Shown: positions 7,355 to 16,440 of the stretch, in pieces
How the letters are laid out: each line of letters begins with the position of its first letter
How positions within the stretch are numbered: the stretch's first letter is position 1
Assembly: GCF_003344625.1 (NCBI RefSeq)
Contig: NZ_QPKJ02000005.1
Location: forward strand, 124,001-188,000
Direction: 5' to 3'
From: Solirubrobacter deserti
Lineage (GTDB): Bacteria > Actinomycetota > Thermoleophilia > Solirubrobacterales > Solirubrobacteraceae
DNA length: 64,000 nt
Program-made: the position numbers and the translations under genes
Notes under the pieces: model-generated
Told to the model about the DNA's origin: nothing
Seen by the model: only the letters and a program-made list of their open reading frames with translations
Databases searched by the model: none

Positions 7355-8239
7355 ATGGCGCTGCACGTCACCAACGGCGACTCCACGGTGCCCGAGCTGC
7401 GCGCGACGGGCCTCGCGCCGCACATCCTCCCGTGGCGCGACGCCCTGCACGAAGGCCCGGTGCCCGAGCAGGACCTGCGGCGCGCCCGCGCCCACTTCCT
7501 CGGGATCGAGGAGGAGGAACTGGCCGGGCGCGATCGCACGCTGGACGAGCTCGACGAGTTCGTGCTGTGGTTCGAGGCCGACCTCTACGACCAACTGCAG
7601 CTGATCGAGATCCTCGCGCGCCTCCACGCACGACGCGTCCCGGCGGACCGGATCGCGCTGGTCTGCATCGGCGAGTTCCCGGGCATCGCGCACTTCGGCG
7701 GCCTGGGAGAGCTCACCGCCGCTCAGCTCAGCACCCTCCCGCGCCTCCCGCTCACCGACGCCGCGCTCGAGCACGCCACCCGCGCCTGGGCCGCGTTCCG
7801 CGCCCCCGAACCGACCGGCCTCGCCGCCATCGCCACCCACCACCACCCCGAGCTGCGCTTCCTCGCCGAAGCCTTCGACCGCCTTGGCCGCGAGTACCCG
7901 TCGACCCGCGACGGGCTCTCACTCAGCGAACGGCGCCTGCTCGCCGCCGTCGCGGCGGGAGCCCGCACCCGCGGCGACGCGTTCCTGCGCGCCGCCGCGC
8001 GCGAGCCGCGCCCGTTCATGGGCGACACCTGGGCCTTCGACCGCCTCGACCGGCTCGCCGCCGGTCCGCACCCGCTCCTCGACGGCCTCGAGCTGACCGA
8101 CCTTGGTCGCGACGTCCTCGAAGGTCGCGCGGATCACGTCGCCCTCAACGGCATCGACCGCTGGATCGGCGGCGTTCACCTCACCGCCGACCGCTGGCGC
8201 TTCGACGAGGGCACCGAAACGGTCACGCGCCGCGCGTAG
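7355..8239 (+). CDS. DUF1835 domain protein
   Basis: This 294-aa soluble protein opens with LHVTNGDSTVPELRATGL and ILPWRDALHEGPVP, the signature of DUF1835 (PF08874). The middle has LIEILARLH and an IALVCIGEFPG segment. The C-terminal half has winged-helix-like stretches and ends in GGVHLTADRWRFDEGT, common in this family. The biochemical role is not known. It starts 11 bases after the permease stop, so both may share a transcript. The 3' end overlaps the convergent exporter gene by 17 nt. I chose ATG 7355 because the domain begins at residue 3. Confidence 0.85.
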   Translation: MALHVTNGDSTVPELRATGLAPHILPWRDALHEGPVPEQDLRRARAHFLGIEEEELAGRDRTLDELDEFVLWFEADLYDQLQLIEILARLHARRVPADRIALVCIGEFPGIAHFGGLGELTAAQLSTLPRLPLTDAALEHATRAWAAFRAPEPTGLAAIATHHHPELRFLAEAFDRLGREYPSTRDGLSLSERRLLAAVAAGARTRGDAFLRAAAREPRPFMGDTWAFDRLDRLAAGPHPLLDGLELTDLGRDVLEGRADHVALNGIDRWIGGVHLTADRWRFDEGTETVTRRA

Positions 8240-9002
8240 CGCCCGCCGACGCGGCGACCACGCACAGCACCGCCACCCACTGCGACCAGCTCAGCGTCTC
8301 GCCGAGCAGCGCCAGCCCGATCAGTGCGGCCGCCGCCGGCTCGAGGCTCATCAGGATCCCGAATACGCGCGGCGGCATGCGGCGCAGCGCCTCCAGGTCC
8401 AGCGTGTACGGGATCACCGAGGACAGCAGCGCGACACCGAGCCCGGCCGCCAGCACCCACGGCTCCAGGAGCGCCGTCCCGCTGTCGGCGACGCCGACCG
8501 GCACGGCCACCGCCGCGGCGACGACCATCCCGAGCGCCAGGCCGTTGCCCTCCGTGGTGTGACGCCCCAGGGCTGCGCCGACCACGATGTACAGCCCCCA
8601 GAACGCGCCCGCGGCGAGCGCGAGCAGCACCCCCACGGTGTCGAGCGCTCCGCGGCCCTCCATCAGCAGCACGACCCCGCCGCCCGCGAGCAGCACCCAC
8701 ACGCCGTCCAGCCAGCGCCGCGAGCCGGCCAGCGCCACCGCCAGCGGCCCGAGGAACTCGATCGTGACGGCGATGCCCAGCGGCAGCCGGTCCAGCGACA
8801 GGTAGAAGCACAGGTTCATCAGGCCGAGGACGAGCCCGTACGTGAGCACGACGGTCCACGCGCGCCGCTCGATCCGCAGCGAGGGCCGCCACAGCGCGAG
8901 CAGCACCGCGGCCGCGAAGCACAACCGCAGCGCCACGGTGCCGAAGCTGCCGACCTCGTCGAAGAGCTGCTTGGCCAGCGCGGAGCCGACCTGCACGCTC
9001 AA
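8223..9002 (-). CDS. EamA/RhtA-type amino-acid or metabolite exporter
   Basis: An inner-membrane drug/metabolite-family transporter with two EamA repeats and nine or ten helices. It closely follows RhtA (threonine/homoserine exporter): VGSALAKQLFDEVGSFGTVA near the start and YTLDLEALRRMPPRVFGILM plus LEPAAAALIGLALLGE near the end. The only ordinary start in frame is TTG 9002, which falls inside the first helix. The frame stays open upstream and encodes RIPAASLVLLGILSVQVG, which completes that helix. Translation may thus begin at CTG 9056 or at another non-standard start. At 259 aa it is short of the usual ~295. Confidence 0.85.
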   Translation of the reverse strand: MSVQVGSALAKQLFDEVGSFGTVALRLCFAAAVLLALWRPSLRIERRAWTVVLTYGLVLGLMNLCFYLSLDRLPLGIAVTIEFLGPLAVALAGSRRWLDGVWVLLAGGGVVLLMEGRGALDTVGVLLALAAGAFWGLYIVVGAALGRHTTEGNGLALGMVVAAAVAVPVGVADSGTALLEPWVLAAGLGVALLSSVIPYTLDLEALRRMPPRVFGILMSLEPAAAALIGLALLGETLSWSQWVAVLCVVAASAGATRGA

Positions 9003-9130
9003 GATCCCGAGCAGGACCAGCGAGGCTGCCGGGATGCGCCCGGCGAGCGCGGTCAGGGCAGACCACGTCGGCGTGTGCCGCGAGTTCCCCTGTCGACGCT
9101 CATGTGAGAAGTGTCCCCCGTCGGGCGAGG

Positions 9131-9159
9131 TTGTGCACGCAACTATCTCCGCCTATACT
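9131..9159 (+). promoter_or_regulatory. sigma70-type promoter for the luciferase-like gene
   Basis: -35 TTGTGC (9131-9136), exact 17-nt spacer, -10 TATACT (9154-9159), about 37 bases before the ATG at 9196. The -35 region overlaps the near-palindrome TTGTGCACGCAA, a possible regulator site. Confidence 0.65.
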
Positions 9160-9195
9160 TGTCGTAGCAACCACCTTCGGAACGGCGGCTCTCCC

Positions 9196-10236
9196 ATGAC
9201 TGACATCGTCTTCGGCCTCGACAACTTCGGTGATGTCCCGGAGGACGACTCCGGCACCCTGGTCACACACGCGGCGGCGATCCGCCAGGTCGTCGACGAG
9301 GCGGTCCTGGCCGACAAGCTCGGCATCGACGTGATCGCGCTGGGCGAGCACCACCGCCCCGAATACTCGATCTCCACGCCCGAGACCGTCCTCGCCGCGA
9401 TCGCGGCGCGGACCGAGAACATCAAGCTGGCGTCCGGCGTCACCGTGCTCAGCTCCGACGACCCGGTGCGGGTGTTCCAGCGCTTCGCGACGGTCGACGC
9501 GGTCTCCAACGGGCGCGCGCAGGTGATCCTCGGGCGCGGCTCGTTCACCGAGTCGTTCCCGCTGTTCGGCTACGACCTGGCCGACTATGACACGCTCTTC
9601 GAGGAGAAGATCGCCCTGTTCGTGCAGCTGCTGAGCGAGCGGCCGGTCACGTGGGAGGGCACGACGCGCGCGCCGCTGGTGAACGCCGACGTGTTCCCGA
9701 AGACCGAGTCCGGGCGCCTGGATACGTGGGTCGGCGTCGGCGGCTCGCCGCAGTCGGTCATCCGCGCGGCGCACTACGACCTCCCGCTCATGCTCGCGAT
9801 CATCGGCGGCTCGCCGGAGCGCTTCGCGCCCTACGTCGACCTGTACCGCCGCGCCACGGAGCAGTTCGGCACGACGGCGCACCCGGTCGGCATGCATTCG
9901 CCCGGCTTCATCGCCGACACCGACAAGGAAGCGATCGACCTCTTCTATCCGCACTACAAGATCCAGCGCGACCGGATCGGGGCCACGCGCGGCTGGCCGC
10001 CGCTGCGCCGCCACGAGTTCGACGAGGAGGTCGCGCACGGCTCGCTGTACGTCGGCTCGCCCGAGACCGTGGCGCGCAAGATCGCGAAGGCGATCAGCGC
10101 CCTCGACGTCGGCCGCTTCGACCTGATCTACACCGTCGGCGCGCAGCCCGCGAGCGCCCGTATGCGTGCGGTCGAGCTCTACGGCTCGGAGGTCATCCCG
10201 ATGGTGCGCGAGCTGCTCCCGGTGGCGGCGCGATGA
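9196..10236 (+). CDS. LLM-class flavin-dependent oxidoreductase
   Basis: A luciferase-like (TIM-barrel) monooxygenase of 346 aa that would use reduced FMN or F420. Visible marks are [20 protein letters not shown] near residue 40, then [38 protein letters not shown] and the late [10 protein letters not shown]. It matches the alkanal-monooxygenase-like proteins of unknown substrate found widely in actinomycetes. Its stop overlaps the next start (ATGA), and the next gene encodes an F420/NADPH-reductase-type protein, so the pair probably forms an enzyme plus cofactor-reducing partner. Transcription is likely from the promoter at 9131-9159. Confidence 0.9.
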   Translation: MTDIVFGLDNFGDVPEDDSGTLVTHAAAIRQVVDEAVLADKLGIDVIALGEHHRPEYSISTPETVLAAIAARTENIKLASGVTVLSSDDPVRVFQRFATVDAVSNGRAQVILGRGSFTESFPLFGYDLADYDTLFEEKIALFVQLLSERPVTWEGTTRAPLVNADVFPKTESGRLDTWVGVGGSPQSVIRAAHYDLPLMLAIIGGSPERFAPYVDLYRRATEQFGTTAHPVGMHSPGFIADTDKEAIDLFYPHYKIQRDRIGATRGWPPLRRHEFDEEVAHGSLYVGSPETVARKIAKAISALDVGRFDLIYTVGAQPASARMRAVELYGSEVIPMVRELLPVAAR

Positions 10237-10868
10237 CGATCGGCATCATCGGCGCCGGCAAGCTCGGCACGGTGCTGGCCCGCCTCGCCGTCGCGGCGGG
10301 CCACCGGGTGCTGATCGCGAGCTCGGGCGATCCCGACCGGATCGCGCTGATCGTCGAGGTGCTGACGCCGGGCGCGGTCGCCACCACCGCGCGCGACGCC
10401 GCCGCCGAGGCGGACGTCGTGATCCTCGCGCTCCCACTCGGCAAGTTCCGGACGCTGCCCGCCGACGCGTTCGCCGGCAAGCTCGTGATCGACGCGATGA
10501 ACTACTGGGAGGAGGTCGACGGCGTGCGCGACGACCTCACGGACCCGCGGACCTCCTCCAGCGAGACGGTGCAGGCCTTCCTGCGCGAGTCGCGGGTGGT
10601 CAAGGGCTTCAACCACATGGGCTACCACGACCTCGAGGAGGGCGCGCGGCCCCCGGGCGCGCCGGGACGCAAGGCGATCGCGATCGCCGGCGACGACGCT
10701 GAGGACGTCGCCGCCGTCGCCGCGCTGGTCGATCAGCTCGGCTTCGATCCCGTCGTCGCGGGCACGCTCGCGGACGGCGCCAACCTCGGGCCGGGGCGCC
10801 CGATGTTCGGCGCCAATGCGACGGCGCTCGAGGTCCGCGAGTTGCTCGCCCTCTCAGCCGCCCCGTAG
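10233..10868 (+). CDS. F420-dependent NADP reductase-like protein
   Basis: A 211-aa Rossmann protein starting [18 protein letters not shown] (GxGxxG dinucleotide site). Further on come [29 protein letters not shown] and [15 protein letters not shown]. This fits the COG2085/NADPH:F420 oxidoreductase family, which passes hydride between NADPH and F420. It is translationally coupled to the upstream flavin monooxygenase by an ATGA overlap. Whether the cofactor is truly F420 is inference from the family and from the actinomycete setting. Confidence 0.85.
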   Translation: MTIGIIGAGKLGTVLARLAVAAGHRVLIASSGDPDRIALIVEVLTPGAVATTARDAAAEADVVILALPLGKFRTLPADAFAGKLVIDAMNYWEEVDGVRDDLTDPRTSSSETVQAFLRESRVVKGFNHMGYHDLEEGARPPGAPGRKAIAIAGDDAEDVAAVAALVDQLGFDPVVAGTLADGANLGPGRPMFGANATALEVRELLALSAAP

Positions 10869-10890
10869 GACATCGTCTGTTTGTCAGACA

Positions 10891-10919
10891 TTGACACAAC
10901 CACCGCGCCCGGATAGGTT
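10891..10919 (+). promoter_or_regulatory. sigma70-type promoter for the secreted ThuA/GSDH gene
   Basis: -35 TTGACA (10891-10896), 17-nt spacer, -10 TAGGTT (10914-10919), 61 bases before the start codon. A small dyad GTCTG-N5-CAGAC (10875-10889) lies directly upstream and may be an operator or the end of the previous transcript. Confidence 0.6.
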
Positions 10920-10941
10920 CGGCTTCTCATACAACAAACAA

Positions 10942-10962
10942 GGGCGCCCTCGGGTGGCGCCC
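10942..10962 (+). promoter_or_regulatory. 5'-UTR hairpin before the secreted ThuA/GSDH gene
   Basis: A perfect 7-bp stem GGGCGCC (10942-10948) / GGCGCCC (10956-10962) sits between the promoter and the Shine-Dalgarno of the next gene. There is no U-tract, so it is more likely an mRNA-stabilising or regulatory hairpin than a terminator. Confidence 0.45.
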
Positions 10963-10979
10963 CTGTGAGGGGGAGAGGG

Positions 10980-13900
10980 ATGCGGAGGAGAATCGCAAGC
11001 CTGGCGCTGCTGGGCCTTGCTTTCGCGCTGCCGGATGCAGCGTCGGCCAAGGTCGAGGCGCAGGCCGCTGCGCCGCCGAACGTGCTCGTGGTCACGAGCA
11101 CCAGCGACGAGGTCACGACGGCCGGCCTGGCTGCGATCAACGCGGCCGCGGCGGGCGACACGTTCACCGTGACGGCGCCCGCGCCGAGCGCCGTCGGAGC
11201 TGAGCTCACGCCGGAGAAGCTGGACACCTATCGCGCGGTGGTGTTCCTGAACACGGGCCAGACGAGCCCGTTGACCGACGCCCAGAAGGCCAACTTCGAG
11301 GCGTACTTCAAGAAGGGTGGCGGCTTCGTCGGCATCGGCTCGGCGATCGAGACCGACGCGTCGTGGTCGTTCCTGACCGACGTGCTCGGCACCCGCTCGA
11401 CGAGCCGCACCGAGCTCCAGAGCGGCTCGGTGAAGGTCTTCGACCGCGTGCACGACGCGAGCAAGGACCTCCCGCTGGTCAGCGACCGCACCGACCACTG
11501 GTACAACTTCATCACCAACGATCCCGCGCGGCGGATCCGCGGCAACGCGCACGTCCTCGCGTCGGTCGTCGAGGACCCGTTCGGCCCGCAGCCCCAGGGC
11601 CAGACCCTGGACGGCATCGCCGGCGGCACCATGGGCGCCGACCACCCGATCTCCTTCTGCAAGGACTACCTGGGTGGCCGCTCGTTCTACACCGCGCTCG
11701 GCAACACGGCCGCGGCGTTCGACGCGAACCTCACGACGCACCTGAAGGGCGCGATCAAGTGGGCGACGGGCAACAGCGACCCGACGTACAGCGACTGCGG
11801 CGCCACCGTCTGGAAGAACTACCAGCAGACGAAGATCGGCTCGCCGCCGAACCTGCAGGAGCCGATCGGCTTCGACCAGCTGCCCGACGGCCGCGTCCTG
11901 CAGACCGACCGCCTCGGCTCGCTGCGCCTGCACGACGCCAAGACGGGCCGGACCACGGTGATCGCCGACTTCGCGAACCCGCGCCTGCCCTCGACGCAGC
12001 GCATCTACTCCGCGGGCGAGGACGGCCTCTACGGCCCCGCCGTGGACGCGAACTTCGCCACCAACAAGTGGGTCTACCTCTTCTACTCCCCGCAGACGGT
12101 CACGGACGTCAAGCTGTCCACAGGTCAGGTCGTCACGCAGACCACGCCCAACACGGCGCCGCCGAACTCGGCGCCCTCGAAGACCGCGTGGGACCCCTAC
12201 GTCGGCTACCACCAGCTCAGCCGCTTCAAGTTCGTCGAAGGCACCGCGACCACCGATCCGCGCCTGGACCTGACCACCGAACAGCAGATCCTGCGCGTCC
12301 CGATGAACCGGCAGGAGTGCTGCCACGTCGCGGGTGACATCGACTTCGACAAGCACGGCAACCTGTGGATGGTCACGGGCGACGACACGCCGGCCGGCGG
12401 TATCAACGCCAACGGCTGGGGCCCGTTCAACTCGCAGAAGACCGACGAGCAGCAGACTGTGCGCGTTACCGGCGCGACGGCCGGCACGTTCACGCTGACC
12501 TACGAGGGCCAAACGACCGCGCCGCTCGCCTTCAACGCGACCGCCGCACAGGTCGACGCCGCCCTGGAGGCGCTCTCCAACATCGAGGAGAACGAGATCC
12601 AGACCAGCGGCGGCCCCGTGCAGACCGGCAACGTCAACGTGTTCTTCCGCCGCGGCAAGCAGCAGGCCAACCAGACGCAGATCACCGCCGACGGCGCCGC
12701 GCTCACCGGCGGCACCGTGGCGACGACGACCGCGCAGGAGGGCGGCTGGTACCAGCGCCTCACCGGCGACGCCCGCCGCAGCTCGCTCAACACCAACGAC
12801 CTGCGCGGCAAGATCCTGCGCATCAAGGTCAAGGACGACTTCGCCGCCGCCGACGCCAACAAGGCCGACTTCACCGGCAGCGGCGCCGGCGCCTACACGA
12901 TCCCGGCCGGCAACCTGTACCCGCTGGTCGCGGGCGCGCCGCAGGCCAAGACGCGGCCCGAGGTCTACGCGATGGGCTTCCGCAACCCGTTCCGCATCCA
13001 GGTGGACGAGAACGACGTCGCGTATGTCAGCGACTACTCGCCGGACGCGAGCTCGCCGGCGCGCGGCCGCGGTCCGGGCGGCGTCGGCCGCTTCGAGATC
13101 GTCCGCAAGCCGTCCAACTACGGCTGGCCGACGTGCTACAAGCGCGACCTCGCGTACTACGAGTGGAACTTCCACGAGTTCGCGCCGAACACCTCCAACG
13201 CGGGCACGCCGCTGCACAACCCGCCCAAGCTGCACGAGTGCGACGGGCCGACGCAGCGCAACGACTCGCTCTGGAACCTCGAAGGCGGCCCGACGGTCGA
13301 GCCCGGCCTCACCGAGGTGCCGCCGGTGACCAACCCGGACATCTGGTACTCCTACCAGGACAACCCGAACCTCAGCGGGGCCAATCCCCGTCTGGTCGGC
13401 CTCGGCACGCCGTGCCAGGCCAACTACGCGCCGACGGCGGGCACCCCCGCCCCCGGTTCGGCCACCGAGTGCCCGCGGCTGTTCCCCGAGCTCTACAGCG
13501 GCGGCGTCGGCCCGCACGGCATGACGAAGTACAAGTACGACGCGGCCAACCCGAACCCGAAGAAGTTCCCGCCGTACTACAACGACGCGGTCGTCTTCGG
13601 CGAGTGGACGCAGGACACCCTGCGTGAGATGCGCCTGGACGAGCAGGGGCGGATCGTCAAGATCAACGGCTTCCTGGACTGCGGTCCCGTCAACCTGGCG
13701 AACCCGCCGATGTTCGAGTGCGACAACCCGATGGACATGCAGTTCGGGGCCGACGGGGCGTTCTACCTGCTGACCTACGGCAACGGGTTCAACGTCATCA
13801 GTCCGCAAGCCGGCATGTACAAGTGGGAGTACAGCAAGGGCAGCAAGACGCCCAAGGCCGTGCTCACGGCGGACAAGACCGACGGCGCATCGCCGCTGAC

Positions 13901-15257
13901 GGTCAACTTCTCCAGCGCCGGTTCGATGGATCCCGACCCGTTGGACTCGATCCGCTACGAGTGGGACTTCGGTGACGGCTCGCCGATCTCGACCGAGGCC
14001 AACCCGACGCACACCTACACGCAGCGCGGCCGCTTCACCGCCGTGCTGACGGTGATCGACTCCACGGGCGAGCGGGCGTCGACGAGCACGCTCATCACGA
14101 GCGGCAACACGGCGCCGACGATCACGATCGAGGCGCCGCTCGACGGCGGCGTGTTCTCCTTCGGCGACGAGCTGGCGTTCAAGGTCACGGTCACCGATCC
14201 CGAGGACCCGACGATCGACTGCAGCAGGGTGCAGGTCAAGTACGTCCTCGGCCATGACCAGCACGGCCACGAGCTGCAGAGCGTCTCAGGCTGCACCGGG
14301 CTCCTGCAGACGGGCGTGGACGAGGCGTCGCACGGCGGCAACGTGTTCGCCGTCATCAGCGCCGAGTACGTCGACACGGGCGCCGCGGGCGACGTGCCGG
14401 CGCTCAAGACGACCAGCCAGGTGCAGCTCCGCCAGCGGCGCCAGGAGGTCGAGCTGGCCACGTCGCAGTCCGGCACGTCGAATCAGAACCAGGCCCAGTT
14501 CCCGGCCACCGCGGACGTGCCAGTCGGCACGCACCGCAGCAACATCTCCAACAACGACTGGGTCCGGTTGAACGGCCCGTTCAACCTGCACCAGATCGAC
14601 GGCCTGACGGTCCGCTACACGGACGCCGCGGCCGGGCGGACGGTCAACTCACCGCTTGCGGCGATCGAGGTCCGCACGGGCTCGCAGACAGGCCCGCTCG
14701 TGACCACGATGAACCTGACCTCGACGGGTGCGACCAACGCGTGGAAGAGCGAGAAGTTCCCGATCTCCCTGGCGGGCAAGCACGAGCTGTTCCTCGTGTT
14801 CCGCGAGGTCGCAGGCGGCGCGACGGGCGGCAGCCTGTTCCTGCTCAACTGGGTGCACTTCGAGGGCAACGGCGTCACGGTCCAGAAGGTCGAGGCGCCG
14901 GGCACCGCCACCGGCACCGTGCCGCCGACGCTCTCGCTGTCGCTCGGCGCGCCGGCGTCGTTCGAGCCGTTCATCCCGGGTGTCACCAGGACCTACGAGG
15001 CGAGCACCACGGCCGACGTGATCTCGACGGCGGGTGACGCGACGCTGTCGGTGTCCGACCCCGGGCACATGACCAACGGCGCGTTCACGCTGGCGAAGCC
15101 GCTGCAGGTCGCCTTCTCCAAGTCGACCTGGAACGCACCCGTCTCCAACGACCGGGTGACGGTCACGTTCAAACAGGACATCGGCGACAAGGACCCGCTT
15201 CGCACGGGCACCTACTCCAAGACGCTGACGTTCACGCTGTCGACCACGAACCCGTAG
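10980..15257 (+). CDS. secreted ThuA - sorbosone dehydrogenase - PKD - CBM6-like protein
   Basis: A 1425-aa exported protein. It has a signal peptide (residues 1-24) and a ThuA-like domain (33-261). A glucose/sorbosone dehydrogenase beta-propeller (277-957) carries MGFRNPFR near residue 665; the Arg-Asn pair matches PQQ-contacting residues of soluble glucose dehydrogenase. A PKD domain (960-1041, YEWDFGDG), a dehydrogenase-associated beta domain (1044-1154), a CBM6-like domain (1156-1301) and a conserved C-terminal module (1316-1425) follow. The propeller is interrupted at about 491-589 by a beta domain with TFTLTYEGQTTAPLAFNATA and VDAALEALSNI, a repeat type known from adhesive and phage surface proteins. 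It likely binds and oxidises sugars outside the cell. The start ATG 10980 follows a strong AGGGGGAGAGGG. Confidence 0.9.
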   Translation: MRRRIASLALLGLAFALPDAASAKVEAQAAAPPNVLVVTSTSDEVTTAGLAAINAAAAGDTFTVTAPAPSAVGAELTPEKLDTYRAVVFLNTGQTSPLTDAQKANFEAYFKKGGGFVGIGSAIETDASWSFLTDVLGTRSTSRTELQSGSVKVFDRVHDASKDLPLVSDRTDHWYNFITNDPARRIRGNAHVLASVVEDPFGPQPQGQTLDGIAGGTMGADHPISFCKDYLGGRSFYTALGNTAAAFDANLTTHLKGAIKWATGNSDPTYSDCGATVWKNYQQTKIGSPPNLQEPIGFDQLPDGRVLQTDRLGSLRLHDAKTGRTTVIADFANPRLPSTQRIYSAGEDGLYGPAVDANFATNKWVYLFYSPQTVTDVKLSTGQVVTQTTPNTAPPNSAPSKTAWDPYVGYHQLSRFKFVEGTATTDPRLDLTTEQQILRVPMNRQECCHVAGDIDFDKHGNLWMVTGDDTPAGGINANGWGPFNSQKTDEQQTVRVTGATAGTFTLTYEGQTTAPLAFNATAAQVDAALEALSNIEENEIQTSGGPVQTGNVNVFFRRGKQQANQTQITADGAALTGGTVATTTAQEGGWYQRLTGDARRSSLNTNDLRGKILRIKVKDDFAAADANKADFTGSGAGAYTIPAGNLYPLVAGAPQAKTRPEVYAMGFRNPFRIQVDENDVAYVSDYSPDASSPARGRGPGGVGRFEIVRKPSNYGWPTCYKRDLAYYEWNFHEFAPNTSNAGTPLHNPPKLHECDGPTQRNDSLWNLEGGPTVEPGLTEVPPVTNPDIWYSYQDNPNLSGANPRLVGLGTPCQANYAPTAGTPAPGSATECPRLFPELYSGGVGPHGMTKYKYDAANPNPKKFPPYYNDAVVFGEWTQDTLREMRLDEQGRIVKINGFLDCGPVNLANPPMFECDNPMDMQFGADGAFYLLTYGNGFNVISPQAGMYKWEYSKGSKTPKAVLTADKTDGASPLTVNFSSAGSMDPDPLDSIRYEWDFGDGSPISTEANPTHTYTQRGRFTAVLTVIDSTGERASTSTLITSGNTAPTITIEAPLDGGVFSFGDELAFKVTVTDPEDPTIDCSRVQVKYVLGHDQHGHELQSVSGCTGLLQTGVDEASHGGNVFAVISAEYVDTGAAGDVPALKTTSQVQLRQRRQEVELATSQSGTSNQNQAQFPATADVPVGTHRSNISNNDWVRLNGPFNLHQIDGLTVRYTDAAAGRTVNSPLAAIEVRTGSQTGPLVTTMNLTSTGATNAWKSEKFPISLAGKHELFLVFREVAGGATGGSLFLLNWVHFEGNGVTVQKVEAPGTATGTVPPTLSLSLGAPASFEPFIPGVTRTYEASTTADVISTAGDATLSVSDPGHMTNGAFTLAKPLQVAFSKSTWNAPVSNDRVTVTFKQDIGDKDPLRTGTYSKTLTFTLSTTNP

Positions 15258-15269
15258 CAAGGGGGTAGA

Positions 15270-15302
15270 CCGCGGCGGCCCCCTGGTCAGGGGCCGCCGC
15301 GG
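15270..15302. terminator. bidirectional hairpin terminator
   Basis: Perfect 13-bp arms CCGCGGCGGCCCC (15270-15282) and GGGGCCGCCGCGG (15290-15302) with a 7-nt loop lie between two convergent genes. There is no U-tract, as is common for strong GC hairpins in actinomycetes. Confidence 0.75.
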
Positions 15303-15311
15303 TTGCCGTGG

Positions 15312-15689
15312 CTATTGCGTGGTCTGCCGGCCGAGCTCGCGCGGATGGAAGTAGGCCATGAAGCGCGCGATGCCGCCGTCGCCGAACTCCATCACGGAGA
15401 CGCCGGCGTACTCGACCGAGCCGCCGTCGCGGGCCGTGCCGTGCCGCGTCCACTCCAGCGCCGCGCGGTCGCCGTCGACGATCACGTTGCGGAACTCGGA
15501 TCGCACCTCGTCGAAGAGCTTGCGGTCGTCCTGCCAGAAGCCGCGGGCGCCGTCCTTGCCGTGGTGGTCCTCGCCGACCGTGACGTTCTGCAGCGTGCAG
15601 TCGTCGGCGAACAACTCGACGAGCGGCTCAAGGTCGCGCTCGCTCTCAAGGCGCCCGAGGGCGTCGATGAACTGGTCAGTCGCGCTCAT
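15312..15689 (-). CDS. SnoaL/NTF2-like protein
   Basis: A 125-aa alpha+beta barrel protein. A leading helix pair TDQFIDALGRLESERDLEPL comes before LFADDCTLQNVTV, then FWQDDRKLFDEVRSEF. The strands end in YAGVSVMEFGDGGIARFMAY, the usual end of a SnoaL-type fold. Such proteins act as small cyclases, isomerases or ligand-binding partners; no substrate can be read here. The start ATG 15689 fits the fold exactly. It is convergent to the secreted protein across a perfect hairpin. Confidence 0.78.
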   Translation of the reverse strand: MSATDQFIDALGRLESERDLEPLVELFADDCTLQNVTVGEDHHGKDGARGFWQDDRKLFDEVRSEFRNVIVDGDRAALEWTRHGTARDGGSVEYAGVSVMEFGDGGIARFMAYFHPRELGRQTTQ

Positions 15690-15768
15690 CACCGGATGTT
15701 GCCCAGCGGCGTGACCGGCGCGGTGCCAGGTCGCGCGCGCCCTCGCCGCGGCCGGGTACAGGGCGCAG

Positions 15769-16359
15769 ATGCGGCGGATCGTGCTCGGTGGCATCGCGGC
15801 GTTCGTGGGCCTCGTCGCGCTCGAGCACCTGCTGCGCACCGACCTCCCGCCGGGCGAGCACTTCGTCAGCGAGTACGCGGTCGGCTGGACGCGGCCGGTC
15901 CAGACGGTGGCGTTCCTGGCGTGGGCGGCGGCCACCGCGGCCTGCGCGCTGCTCGCCGCGCGCGTGCCCTGGCGCCCGATCGCGCGCGGGCTCGTCGTCC
16001 TCATGCTCGTGGCCGCGACCGCCGGGCTGCTCGTCGCGGCGGTGTGGACGACCGAGACCGTGGGCGGGCAGCTGCCGTCTGACGTGCAGCGCACGCTCGG
16101 CGGACGCCTGCACGACCTCGGCACGCTCGGCATCCTCGCCGGGTTGCTGCTCGCCGCGTTGACGTCGCTGCGTTTGATCGCGAACACGCGCTACCGGCTG
16201 ACGGTGCTGGCGCTCGGCGTCGCGTTGGTGGCGATCGTCCCCGCGCTGATCGCGTTGCGCCTGGATGCACCCGGCATCGGCCAGCGCGGCTTCATCCTCG
16301 TCGGGCTCGCGTGGCAGCTGGCGTTCGCATCCCGGGCCGAGCAGATGGGTAGCGCATGA
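15769..16359 (+). CDS. DUF998-family membrane protein
   Basis: A 196-aa protein with six hydrophobic helices. The loop after the first helix carries EHFVSEYAVG, which matches the D-x-(I/V)-SEYA(L/V)G pattern of DUF998 (PF06197). Between helices 3 and 4 comes a stretch with TTETVGGQLPSDVQRTLGG and RLHDLGTLG, where small polar residues and His are usual for the family. Function unknown. It starts at ATG 15769, 79 bases from the divergent SnoaL-like gene. The stop is followed three bases later by the start of a 25-residue ORF. Confidence 0.82.
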   Translation: MRRIVLGGIAAFVGLVALEHLLRTDLPPGEHFVSEYAVGWTRPVQTVAFLAWAAATAACALLAARVPWRPIARGLVVLMLVAATAGLLVAAVWTTETVGGQLPSDVQRTLGGRLHDLGTLGILAGLLLAALTSLRLIANTRYRLTVLALGVALVAIVPALIALRLDAPGIGQRGFILVGLAWQLAFASRAEQMGSA

Positions 16360-16362
16360 GCC

Positions 16363-16440
16363 ATGAACAAGTTGATGAAGCTCTTCGCCGCCAAGAAGGC
16401 GTACGACTGGTACCGCAGGCGCAGCGCCCGGCGCCGCTAA
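16363..16440 (+). CDS. 25-residue very basic peptide ORF
   Basis: ATG 16363 to TAA 16440 encodes a peptide beginning MNKLMKLFAAKKAYDWY and ending in an Arg-rich tail. It could form one amphipathic helix with a polybasic end. It starts one base after the DUF998 gene's TGA, so it could be translated from the same mRNA. The stop overlaps the convergent regulator stop. Small Lys/Arg-rich peptides with an AKKxYD-like core occur in other actinomycetes as I recall, but I cannot verify conservation here. Confidence 0.42.
   Translation: MNKLMKLFAAKKAYDWYRRRSARRR

Noticed and set aside
3221..8239. A plus-strand open frame of over 1600 codons spanning cadA, the repressor and dapB
   Set aside because: It is antisense to well-supported genes and rich in Arg/Gly/Ala with no motifs; such frames are a by-product of very high GC. 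Only its last part (7355-8239) is a real gene.
10884..14270. A 1100-codon minus-strand open frame opposite the ThuA/GSDH gene
   Set aside because: No domains, composition typical of antisense shadow reading (Val/Arg/Glu runs), and the plus-strand gene has a clear signal peptide and domains.
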